Source: Bacteroidales bacterium (GTDB taxonomy: Bacteria; Bacteroidota; Bacteroidia; Bacteroidales; Muribaculaceae). From it: 32,330 nucleotides of DNA. The number at the start of each line of letters is the position of its first letter. The first letter of the stretch is position 1. Both the position numbers and the translations under genes were made by a program. This document shows, piece by piece, positions 7,147-13,032 of this stretch. Location: the NCBI GenBank assembly GCA_004552725.1, contig SFNM01000010.1, forward strand, positions 1 to 32,330, in the 5' to 3' direction. A model generated the notes under the pieces. It was not told the origin of the DNA, made no database searches, and worked only from the letters and a program-made list of their open reading frames with translations.

Positions 7147-7175
7147 TTTGGGGTGTATTTGTTAATAATTATTAA

Positions 7176-7197
7176 TTGCTTAAAAGTTTTTAAGCAA
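7176..7197. promoter_or_regulatory. Operator-like 22-bp dyad
   Basis: A perfect inverted repeat with arms TTGCTTAAAA and TTTTAAGCAA around a 2-bp centre, in the gap between the divergent repressor and early genes. It abuts the -33 element (7201-7204) of the early promoter. On the minus strand it fills the spacer between a TTTG and a weak TAATAATT box that could start the repressor transcript. This is the expected position for a repressor that shuts the early promoter and controls its own gene. Confidence 0.8.
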
Positions 7198-7200
7198 ATA

Positions 7201-7232
7201 TTTGGTGGATATTATGCAAATGCTTAACTTTG
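7201..7232 (+). promoter_or_regulatory. Early promoter, Bacteroidota type
   Basis: A -33 element TTTG (7201-7204) and a -7 element TAACTTTG (7225-7232) are separated by 20 bp, a full match to the Bacteroidota primary-sigma consensus TTTG / TAnnTTTG. A smaller inverted repeat, TGCAAA (7215-7220) with TTTGCA (7229-7234), overlaps the -7 box and may be a second operator. It should drive the small regulator genes from 7296 onward. Confidence 0.85.
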
Positions 7233-7236
7233 CATC

Positions 7237-7272
7237 GAAATCAATAATGAAATCAATACTGAAATCAATAAT
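7237..7272 (+). repeat. Three tandem 12-bp repeats in the early leader
   Basis: Three tandem units of GAAATCAATAAT begin at 7237, 7249 and 7261, with one change in the second unit (ACT for AAT). They start 5 nt after the -7 box, so they lie in the 5' untranslated leader of the early transcript. They could be protein-binding iterons or a leader element. No function can be assigned. Confidence 0.75.
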
Positions 7273-7295
7273 AAATTTAAAGCAACTGCAAAGGT

Positions 7296-7493
7296 ATGCA
7301 AAAATCGACAAATATCCAAATATCTCCGGCACAAGATGCAAAACGCCGAAGGAACGCACTCATCGAGAGCACATACCTCGGCCTTTTATCTCGCGGCATG
7401 CTCAAAACTGCCGCTGTCAACGAGACCGCCCGAAGTGTGGGCGTGAGCGCATCAACGGTTTACTCGGTTATTAACTCACATGCTAATAACTGA
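7296..7493 (+). CDS. Small helix-turn-helix protein
   Basis: A 65-residue basic protein that is the first gene after the early promoter. Its C-terminal half, MLKTAAVNETARSVGVSAST followed by VYSVINSH, has the spacing of a helix-turn-helix with a recognition helix. The N-terminus is Lys/Arg-rich. The start at 7296 has no good Shine-Dalgarno, as is usual in Bacteroidota. It ends 5 nt before the excisionase-like gene. As the first early gene opposite the repressor it could be a Cro-like or early activator protein. That is inferred from position. Confidence 0.75.
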   Translation: MQKSTNIQISPAQDAKRRRNALIESTYLGLLSRGMLKTAAVNETARSVGVSASTVYSVINSHANN

Positions 7494-7498
7494 CGGCC

Positions 7499-7723
7499 AT
7501 GGAAACGACTCGCAAGCGCTACGGCATCAACCCCGAGCCGCCGGAACTCAACCCCACAGGACGCTACACCGCCACAGACGCGGCAAACATCCTCGGACTA
7601 TCAAGGCGGACGGTTACCAGAGCCATCGCGGCGGGCAACCTCCGAGCCATCAATCCGATGGATACCCGCAAGCGGTTTTTAGGCCGCGAATTGCGCCGCT
7701 ATTGGGATAGCGTCACCCGCTAA
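7499..7723 (+). CDS. Excisionase-like helix-turn-helix protein
   Basis: A 74-residue protein of the MerR/excisionase-like HTH class (HTH_17 type): YTATDAANILGLSRRTVTRA followed by IAAGNLRAI and a basic end, FLGRELRRYWDS. This pattern of HTH, wing and basic tail fits small DNA-bending proteins such as Xis. It is the second gene of the early operon and lies about 1 kb from attP. It could direct prophage excision together with the integrase or act as another early regulator. The choice cannot be made from sequence. Confidence 0.8.
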   Translation: METTRKRYGINPEPPELNPTGRYTATDAANILGLSRRTVTRAIAAGNLRAINPMDTRKRFLGRELRRYWDSVTR

Positions 7724-8024
7724 GACTCGCCACGGCGAGCACTGCAAACAGAGCACATTGACATCGTGGAGCGCACGTAAAAACGCAGAGGGACTGCGCG
7801 AGTAACGTTGATGAGGACTGGTAAACCTCACCGAGCGGGCAAAAGGCTCCCCGCGCGTGTTGTGGCCAAGTAACTAACCATAGCAACTGACGGAGCGCAG
7901 CAGCGCAACGCTGACACTCCGACAACATACAGCCCCCGGCCGCCTTGGGCGGCTCAGGAACACATCGGCACCTCCGGGGGCACAACATCAACCCTAACAA
8001 TAACCCCTAAAAAATCCAACGAAA
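7724..8024 (+). other. Gene-free stretch with a chain of hairpins
   Basis: I see no convincing gene here, but at least four strong hairpins follow each other on the plus strand. They are CTCGCC/GGCGAG (7726-7739), TGAGG/CCTCA (7812-7816 with 7826-7830), a two-part stem CGGAG/CTCCG (7891-7895 with 7917-7921) enclosing CAGCG/CGCTG (7901-7905 with 7909-7913), and GCCCCCGG/CCGGGGGC (7932-7939 with 7974-7981) enclosing GCCGCC/GGCGGC (7939-7953). The block could be a structured leader for the next gene or a non-coding RNA. It fits no riboswitch or RNA family that I recognise. Confidence 0.55.
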
Positions 8025-8252
8025 ATGAAAAAAAGATACTCGATGAAAGCCATCGCCAAGACCGCTGCTCTTCTGGTCAAACTCCACACTCCGTTCGTTT
8101 GCGCCTACGGCGTTCAATGCGGCAAATTACGGCTCTTCTTCCTCGCCGACGAAGACGATTTAAAAGCAATCGAAGCCGCCACCCGCTTCTCCATCTGCGA
8201 AGAAGACGAAGACCTCAGCTGGGATTTTAACGGCTGGAACATCCTGCTTTAA
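8025..8252 (+). CDS. Small hypothetical protein
   Basis: A 75-residue protein of unknown function. It has a basic N-terminus (MKKRYSMKAIAKTAALLVKL), a beta-like middle (VCAYGVQCGKLRLFFLADED) and an acidic C-terminus with EEDEDLSWDFNGWNILL. The start follows an A-rich stretch (CCAACGAAA), typical of translation starts in Bacteroidota. Codon use matches the neighbouring genes, and it is closely followed by another small gene. The acidic tail and small size are seen in phage proteins that bind host factors, but nothing specific can be said. Confidence 0.75.
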   Translation: MKKRYSMKAIAKTAALLVKLHTPFVCAYGVQCGKLRLFFLADEDDLKAIEAATRFSICEEDEDLSWDFNGWNILL

Positions 8253-8289
8253 TCAACGCAATCATCAACAACCAAAAAAAACGAACGAA

Positions 8290-8565
8290 ATGAAAACTTA
8301 CACCACCGTAATCACCACCGACTACGTCGGCACACCCACCGAAACCCACAAACTCGGCCAACGCACCGTAAAATCTCCCTACGACCTCGCCCGCCTCAAA
8401 AACGACGTTTGGGCTATCATGCGCTCCCTTGCTATCTTCAAGGGCTGGCGATGCGATAACGAGGGCACCATGTACATCGCCTACCCCCGCGACCCGGACG
8501 ACAACAGCTGCGTGATTGCCAAAATCTACGACGACGAGACCGGCGAGGCAATTGACATGGACTAA
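8290..8565 (+). CDS. Small hypothetical protein
   Basis: A 91-residue protein of unknown function. The sequence alternates beta-like stretches (TYTTVITTDYVGTPTETHKL) with one helix (YDLARLKNDVWAIMRSLAIF), then a beta pair ending in an acidic tail (DDETGEAIDMD). The start is preceded by an A-rich stretch (AAAAAAACGAACGAA), as for the preceding gene. It lies between two hairpin-rich gaps. It has no signal peptide, no membrane helix and no known motif. Confidence 0.75.
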   Translation: MKTYTTVITTDYVGTPTETHKLGQRTVKSPYDLARLKNDVWAIMRSLAIFKGWRCDNEGTMYIAYPRDPDDNSCVIAKIYDDETGEAIDMD

Positions 8566-8627
8566 CGCGTAAAAGTAGCATCGACATAGATATATAGATA
8601 GAGTATGACGCTCATTGTGAGATTCAC

Positions 8628-8768
8628 CTCTCCGCCAGCTCGTGAGAGTGGGCGGGGAACACGGAGACGGACAGCCGCGGAAATGGCTCGCGGCAGGTAT
8701 TGCAACACTGCTCTCGTGCAGTGCATCAGACCGTAGGAATGGCTTGCGGGGTCGCGCCCGCCGTCTCC
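8628..8768 (+). ncRNA. Candidate structured RNA, copy A
   Basis: No protein gene fits 8566-8796. The sequence folds well on the plus strand. CTC..GAG sits in a CCGCC/GGCGG stem (about 8632-8655). A long-range 8-bp stem GGAGACGG/CCGTCTCC (8663-8670 with 8761-8768) encloses three hairpins: GCCGCG/CGCGGC (8674-8679 with 8689-8694), CACTGC/GCAGTG (8706-8711 with 8718-8723) and GACC/GGTC (8729-8732 with 8750-8753). The 5' part, CTCGTGAGAGTG plus the 14-mer GGCGGGGAACACGG (8651-8664), recurs near 9324. This multi-branch layout and the duplication suggest a real RNA. The family is not recognised. Confidence 0.45.
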
Positions 8769-8796
8769 ACTATCAACCCCTCAAACACTTACAGCT

Positions 8797-8979
8797 ATGA
8801 CAAAATCCAACATTTTGGCCGTGGCCTTTGCCCTCGGCATCATCCTCTGCTCTCTCGGCATCATCGGCCTGTTATGCGGTATCAGCCGTGCGGCCAACAT
8901 CATAAGCGCACTCCTCGCCGCCACCGGCATGCTGCTGGCCTTCGGCACCGAAGCGCTCAACCCCAGACGCCCGCGGTAA
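8797..8979 (+). CDS. Small membrane protein
   Basis: A 60-residue protein with two predicted membrane helices (ILAVAFALGIILCSLGIIGLL and ANIISALLAATGMLLAFG) joined by a short loop, and a basic C-terminus. It resembles a small holin-like or superinfection-exclusion protein in size only. It lies far from the lysis cassette, among early genes, so a prophage-expressed membrane role is as likely. The stop lies inside the 5' arm of a terminator hairpin, showing that this gene ends a transcription unit. Confidence 0.7.
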   Translation: MTKSNILAVAFALGIILCSLGIIGLLCGISRAANIISALLAATGMLLAFGTEALNPRRPR

Positions 8980-9001
8980 GATACCGTGAGCGGGCTTTTT
9001 T
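8969..9001 (+). terminator. Intrinsic terminator
   Basis: The stem GCCCGC/GCGGGC (8969-8974 with 8990-8995) with an inner GGTA/TACC stem (8975-8978 with 8982-8985) is followed by six T (8996-9001). It overlaps the last codons of the small membrane protein gene and should end the early small-gene transcript. Confidence 0.88.
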
Positions 9002-9115
9002 ACCATATTTGTTTAATTGTTATTTCGTCCGCCGAACTCATACCGTGAGGCTGCATTCGGCGGGGGCTGTTCATTCATTTTTCTCGGGGCGGCATACAGC
9101 GCGCCGCCCCAACAC
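9002..9115 (+). other. Intergenic stretch with two strong hairpins
   Basis: No gene is supported. After the terminator come CCGCCGAA/TTCGGCGG (9029-9036 with 9056-9063), enclosing CTCA/TGAG (9037-9040 with 9046-9049), and an 8-bp stem GGGGCGGC/GCCGCCCC (9086-9093 with 9103-9110). Neither is followed by a T-run, so they do not look like terminators. A TTTG at 9008-9011 could be a -33 element, but I find no matching -7 box. Confidence 0.5.
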
Positions 9116-9257
9116 GCGGAGTAAGCCTCGCATACAAGGATGGGCGCGAGTTTGCTTCTTTTCTTTGAGTAGTTATCTTTTTGGAGAAATTTTCATGGAT
9201 TATTAGGTTAAATAGGGATGTTCTTCGCCCAGGGCGGTTCGATTCCGCCCCTCCGCA
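9116..9257 (+). other. tRNA-like element 1 (T-arm hairpin)
   Basis: The hairpin GGGCGG-TTCGATT-CCGCCC (9232-9250) has an exact tRNA T-loop, followed by CTCCGC and A, like an acceptor strand and discriminator. A matching GCGGAG lies at 9116-9121, but 142 nt is too long for a tRNA, and I find no proper D-arm or anticodon arm. It may be a decayed tRNA, a tRNA mimic, or a coincidental hairpin. It is not called as a functional tRNA. Confidence 0.35.
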
Positions 9258-9323
9258 CGTTCTTTCATATTATTTATGTTTTTTGAGATTTTCATGTATA
9301 TTTCGTAATTTCTACCCCACTCA

Positions 9324-9372
9324 CTCGCGAGAGCCGGCGGGGAACACGGCGCGATGGTCGCGCCCACAGCTT
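9324..9372 (+). ncRNA. Candidate structured RNA, copy B (partial duplicate of 8640-8694)
   Basis: CTCGCGAGAGCC is followed by the exact 14-mer GGCGGGGAACACGG (9336-9349) and then a hairpin GGCGCG-ATGGT-CGCGCC. This matches copy A, where the same 14-mer is followed by a hairpin whose loop also contains ATGG and whose 3' arm starts CGCG. Stem bases differ in a way that keeps pairing. That suggests a duplicated RNA structure under selection. Confidence 0.45.
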
Positions 9373-9423
9373 TGCCAACGCAATTCCTAAGACACGGCTC
9401 AAGCGTGAGCCACAGCGCCGTGA

Positions 9424-9526
9424 GGCGCGTCCGCCATTTAGTGCACTATATGCTAATCATGACACAAAACATTGGTAATTACTTTTTGCAAAGCTGCGGG
9501 CGGTCGGTTCGATTCCGACTGCGCCA
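9424..9526 (+). other. tRNA-like element 2 (T-arm hairpin)
   Basis: GTCGG-TTCGATT-CCGAC (9503-9519) is followed by TGCGCC and A, with GGCGCG at 9424-9429 able to pair with TGCGCC. A TTGCAAA at 9486-9492 would be a tRNA-Cys anticodon loop (GCA) at the right distance, but its 5' stem does not pair. At 103 nt it is too long for a normal tRNA. It shares the 13-mer CGGTTCGATTCCG with element 1. It may be a tRNA remnant or mimic, and is not called as functional. Confidence 0.35.
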
Positions 9527-9559
9527 CAATTACACAACAAACCCAAAATCCAAAATATT

Positions 9560-10528
9560 ATGATAATTGACAACCTAAGCAACGAGGACTACCATCGCGG
9601 CGAGGACTACCGCCGCTACATCTCCTCGACGCAACTCAAGCACTACGCCGTCTCGCCCGCATACGCACGGCGCAAGATGGCCGAGCCTGACGAGCAGACA
9701 CCCTCGCAGGTCTTTGGCTCGTTAGTGCATGCAGCGATGGAGCACATCGCCCGCCACGGCTCCCTCGATGACTTTGCCGACCGTGTGGCCGTGTTTTGCG
9801 CCCCTATCAACGCCAAGACGGGCGCCGCGTATACTCCCGCCTCAAAGGCTTACACTGACGCATACGGCGCTTTTTTGGCCACCAACGCCGGCAAGATAAT
9901 CGCCTCAACCGACGACCTGTGCGCCGCGCTCAACATCGCCGGCAACATCTCCGCAGGGCATAGCGACACCGCCAAACAAGCCCGCTACGCGTTGAGCACC
10001 GGCCGCCCTGAGGTGAGCATCCTGCTCGACGTCGACGGTGTGGGCTTTAAGGTGCGCCCCGACCTGCTCTGCGATGGCATGATATTGGACTACAAGACCA
10101 CCGCAAGCCTCTCGCTCTCCGAGATAGACGGCGCCATCCGCCGCTATCACTACGACATCAGCGCCGCAATGTACCAGTGGGCAGTCCACGAGGAGACCGG
10201 CAAGTGGTGCAGCTTTTATTGGCTGTTTTTGGCCAAAGAGCCGCCCTTTGACGCCGTTATGGTCAAGGCCGATTATTTTGCATACCTCTACGACCCCGTA
10301 AGTGATGACGTGCTCAAAGGCCCCGGCGCCGTAGCGTTTGAGGCTTTGCGACAACTGCACATCGACTGCACCAAGGCCAACAAATGGCCTGGCGCAGAAA
10401 CCTACATCCCCCGCGCCGCTGACGGTGCCCGCATCATTGATGCGCAGCCGCCTATGTGGTACGTGACACAGATAGACAACAAGTATAACCACATCGCAAA
10501 TATCGGAGATGACACAGCAGACCTTTGA
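9560..10528 (+). CDS. RecE-like PD-(D/E)XK exonuclease
   Basis: A 322-residue exonuclease of the RecE C-terminal / DUF3799 class, which resects double-strand ends so that RecT can pair strands. The nuclease motif is visible: GSLVHAAMEH (His57), PEVS (Glu151), RPDLL (Asp168) and ILDYKTT (Asp177, Lys179), followed by AAMYQWA as the QxxxY-like helix. Residues 1-50 carry SSTQLKHYAVSP, the usual first helix of this family. It is paired with RecT one gene downstream, which supports the call. The nuclease core is present without the long N-terminal extension of E. coli RecE. Confidence 0.9.
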   Translation: MIIDNLSNEDYHRGEDYRRYISSTQLKHYAVSPAYARRKMAEPDEQTPSQVFGSLVHAAMEHIARHGSLDDFADRVAVFCAPINAKTGAAYTPASKAYTDAYGAFLATNAGKIIASTDDLCAALNIAGNISAGHSDTAKQARYALSTGRPEVSILLDVDGVGFKVRPDLLCDGMILDYKTTASLSLSEIDGAIRRYHYDISAAMYQWAVHEETGKWCSFYWLFLAKEPPFDAVMVKADYFAYLYDPVSDDVLKGPGAVAFEALRQLHIDCTKANKWPGAETYIPRAADGARIIDAQPPMWYVTQIDNKYNHIANIGDDTADL

Positions 10529-10763
10529 CACGGCGCACGCGCTCAACAGCCTGCGCCGCATCGGCTCACACCTCGACGAGTGTCTACTCATCTGCGGCAG
10601 AGTGCAAAGTCAGCTCCCCGACAAGGACACGAGTTGCGCAGCGTATGACCTCTACGGCAGCTTAGAGCGACTTTGGCGGGCGTTAGATAACGTCAACCGC
10701 CAATTACAGTGGACGATGGACGAGGTATATAACATCGGAGACGACAACCTCATAATTTTGTAA
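10509..10763 (+). CDS. Small protein between recE and recT, unknown
   Basis: An 84-residue, mostly helical, acidic protein (HALNSLRRIGSHLDECLLICG, LYGSLERLWRALDNVNRQLQW). It overlaps the end of the RecE-like gene by 20 nt and ends 4 nt before recT, so translation is probably coupled across all three genes. It has no motif I recognise. Position suggests an accessory role in recombination, but that is inference. Confidence 0.75.
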   Translation: MTQQTFDTAHALNSLRRIGSHLDECLLICGRVQSQLPDKDTSCAAYDLYGSLERLWRALDNVNRQLQWTMDEVYNIGDDNLIIL

Positions 10764-10767
10764 CAAT

Positions 10768-11721
10768 ATGGCAGACACACCTACAGCCGCCACGGTAGAC
10801 ACACCAGCGGCTCAACCACAGCAGACAGCAGCGCCCGCCCAAGTGCCAGCGCCGCCCAAAAAGTACACACCCGAGCTTTGCGCCGATACCATACGCAAGC
10901 TCCCCGCCCCTTTGGCCAAACTCCAAACGGCCTTTGCGCGTCCTTTTGACGCATTCCGCAAGGCGTTTGCAGACCCCGCCACTGCCGACCGCATTATGGC
11001 CAAAGAGATAGACTTTGCCGCTCAGGCGATGATGGCCAACCCCTACCTCATCGAGTGCGCAGCGCAGCACCCTGACGACCTCGTCAACGCCCTCAAAAAC
11101 GTGGCGCTCACCGGCTCCACACTCAACCCCGTGCTCAAACAGGGCTACCTCGTGCCGTTTAAGGGCAAAATCTCATTTATGCCGAGCTACATGGGCTTAG
11201 TTGACGTGCTCAACCGCTCCGGCTTGGTGCGCAAGATTGAGGCACACCCTGTATTTGACGGCGACGAGTTTAGCGTCACCTTTGGCACCGCAGAGCAGCT
11301 AATCCACAAACCCAACCCGTGGGGCACACGCGACAAAGACCACCTCAAGGGCTGCTACTACTACATGGAGCTTGCCGACGGCACAACAATGTGGGATACC
11401 ATGAACGTCGCAGAGATTGAGGACATACGCAAGCGCTCGCCCTCCGTGACCAAAGGCAAGGCCTCGCCGTGGGATACCGACTACATCGAGATGGCCAAAA
11501 AGACGCTCATCCGCCGTGCGTTTAAGGCCGTACCAAAGACCGGCCTCAGCGACGACAAACTCAAGACCATAACAGCCGCCGTAGACTACGACGAGCAAGT
11601 GGAGCGCGAGTGGATACGCCGCAAAGACGCCGAAAACGCTCAAAAACGCGGCTTTTACGGCGATGCGACCATTCAGGCGGATAGCTCCCCGTTTGTGGAC
11701 GTTGAGCCGATTGTAGATTGA
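10768..11721 (+). CDS. recT: RecT family single-strand annealing protein
   Basis: A 317-residue RecT-family annealase. The N-terminal 30 residues are Ala/Pro/Gln-rich and disordered. The core has the family blocks: LTGSTLNPVLKQGYLVPFKG and MPSYMGLVDVLNRSG, then the GCYYYMELADGT stretch and WDTDYIEMAKKTLIRRAFK. These form the DNA-binding core that anneals strands resected by the upstream nuclease. Homologous recombination supports replication and genome circularisation of the phage. Confidence 0.94.
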   Translation: MADTPTAATVDTPAAQPQQTAAPAQVPAPPKKYTPELCADTIRKLPAPLAKLQTAFARPFDAFRKAFADPATADRIMAKEIDFAAQAMMANPYLIECAAQHPDDLVNALKNVALTGSTLNPVLKQGYLVPFKGKISFMPSYMGLVDVLNRSGLVRKIEAHPVFDGDEFSVTFGTAEQLIHKPNPWGTRDKDHLKGCYYYMELADGTTMWDTMNVAEIEDIRKRSPSVTKGKASPWDTDYIEMAKKTLIRRAFKAVPKTGLSDDKLKTITAAVDYDEQVEREWIRRKDAENAQKRGFYGDATIQADSSPFVDVEPIVD

Positions 11722-11742
11722 TTTTAACAAATCCGAGTGACG

Positions 11743-12543
11743 ATGGCAAAAATTAAGTACATCAACCTCATAAACGATTTTTGGGCGGCTGACGCCGTGC
11801 GGCACTTTGACCCCGTCGCCACTCGGATTTATTTCGAGGCGTTGGCGAGGCTTAATGCCAACCGCTGGGAGCCGGTGGCGATACCGATGCGATACTGGCA
11901 GCGCACACTATACGACAAGCCAAAGCGTATTTATGACGCTCTCGCCGAATTGAAAGCCGCCGACCTGCTCCGTGTGGTCACTCAAAGAGCCAAAGCAACA
12001 TGGTACAGCGTGCCCGCCATGGAGCGAGAAACCGCCGAAAGCGTGCAGGAAATAATCCTACACAGCGTAGGAAATAATCCTACAGTAGAAACAGCAGTGG
12101 GGGATAATATCCTACACAGCGTAGGAAATAATCCTACAGTTACACCTTTTAATATTATTAAAGATATAGATATTAATAATAACAATAATGCGCACACGAG
12201 CGAAGAAAATTTAATCGAGGAATTCAGGGCGACAGAGTACGACACCGCCCGCATGGCTATCGCCGAAGCCGTCGGAATCCCACCACAGGACATCCCGCGA
12301 TACTTTGAGGACTTTTGCCAACACTGCCGCGCCCTGGGCTGCAACCATGCCGACATCAACGGCCTCCGCGCTCACTTTTACAATTGGTTAAAATTACACA
12401 TAAATGGACAAAATCAGCGACCTTCTGCCGCTGGCTATGCAACAAGCCAGCCAGCCGGCACAAAGCAACCTGCCCGCACCGTCGAGGGCGTCATCGCCGC
12501 ACTCGCCGCTAAATCCGAAAGCAGTAGCTTTAGCACGCACTGA
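11743..12543 (+). CDS. Replication initiator-like protein (winged helix) with internal origin
   Basis: A 266-residue protein starting at the ATG at 11743, chosen over an in-frame GTG at 11737. The N-terminal 100 residues look like a winged-helix domain (YFEALARLNANRWEPVAIPM, KRIYDALAELKAADLLRV), as in phage replication initiators of the DnaD/O-protein type. The middle (about residues 102-150) is low-complexity and is encoded by the iteron repeats and AT-rich DNA. The C-terminal part has FEDFCQHCRALGCNHADING and FYNWLK, as in DnaD-like or helicase-loader domains. It probably binds its own gene at 12047-12190 and loads the host helicase, as lambda O does. The last 140 nt overlap the next gene. 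Confidence 0.8.
   Translation: MAKIKYINLINDFWAADAVRHFDPVATRIYFEALARLNANRWEPVAIPMRYWQRTLYDKPKRIYDALAELKAADLLRVVTQRAKATWYSVPAMERETAESVQEIILHSVGNNPTVETAVGDNILHSVGNNPTVTPFNIIKDIDINNNNNAHTSEENLIEEFRATEYDTARMAIAEAVGIPPQDIPRYFEDFCQHCRALGCNHADINGLRAHFYNWLKLHINGQNQRPSAAGYATSQPAGTKQPARTVEGVIAALAAKSESSSFSTH
12047..12190 (+). other. ori: Candidate replication origin: four iterons plus AT-rich region
   Basis: Four copies of AGGAAATAATCCTACA or close relatives sit at 12047-12062, 12069-12084, 12101-12116 (diverged) and 12123-12138. Two are full palindromes GTAGGA-AATAA-TCCTAC (12067-12083, 12121-12137). The shared CCTACA ends are spaced 22, 32 and 22 bp, close to whole helical turns. Directly after comes an AT-rich stretch (12140-12190, including TTTTAATATTATTAAAGATA) suitable for strand opening. 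Iterons plus an AT-rich element inside an initiator gene is the layout of lambdoid origins. Confidence 0.8.
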
Positions 12544-13006
12544 CACCGCGGAGCACTACCTCGGCCTATGGACGGAGCAACACATGGCTGCAATATGCAA
12601 AGACAAGCTGCTTATTCACGGCGGCGGCAAAGACTGCCCTACGCTCGGCGTCATCAAATTGGCCTACGGCATCGACAACCTACGCCTATGGCTCGCCGCG
12701 CGTATTTGGCACACGCTCAACTTTTTGGGCGACACCAAATGCACATCCGACCAAATCGCAGACGTGGCCGAGATGCTCGCCGACGAGTACGGCCACTGGA
12801 GCATCGGCGAGGTGCTCGACTGGCTCCACCGTATCAAGGCCGGGCAATACACGTACTACTCCACCGGCAACATCCAACAGCTTATGGTGTTTGCCCGCCA
12901 CTACCAGACGCAAACCCGCTACGAGATGCGCCAAAAATACTACGACATGGGCGCCGCAGACTACGACGCTGTCGGCACCGCCATCATGCAAAGATACTCA
13001 CAATAG
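12404..13006 (+). CDS. Replication-region protein, unknown function
   Basis: A 200-residue protein with a Pro/Ser/Ala-rich N-terminus and a conserved-looking helical core: LARTDTAEHYLGLWTEQHMA, DNLRLWLAARIWHTLNFLGD and VAEMLADEYGHWSIGEVLDW, then TGNIQQLMVFARHY. The last two blocks are familiar from proteins found near replication genes in Bacteroidales phages and mobile elements, but I know no tested role. The start at 12404 overlaps the preceding gene by 140 nt. The in-frame ATG at 12584 would remove the overlap but also lose the AEHYLGLWTEQH segment. Confidence 0.75.
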   Translation: MDKISDLLPLAMQQASQPAQSNLPAPSRASSPHSPLNPKAVALARTDTAEHYLGLWTEQHMAAICKDKLLIHGGGKDCPTLGVIKLAYGIDNLRLWLAARIWHTLNFLGDTKCTSDQIADVAEMLADEYGHWSIGEVLDWLHRIKAGQYTYYSTGNIQQLMVFARHYQTQTRYEMRQKYYDMGAADYDAVGTAIMQRYSQ

Positions 13007-13032
13007 TTTTAACAACCAAAAAATCAAAAATC

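Noticed and set aside
9181..9563. Two plus-strand frames of about 69 codons in the tRNA-like region
   Set aside because: Products are low in typical codon use (Arg/Ser/His-rich), overlap hairpins and tRNA-like arms, and have no start context.
9905..10591. 228-codon minus-strand frame opposite the RecE-like gene
   Set aside because: The plus strand carries a clear nuclease motif and operon context; the antisense frame is a GC-driven shadow.
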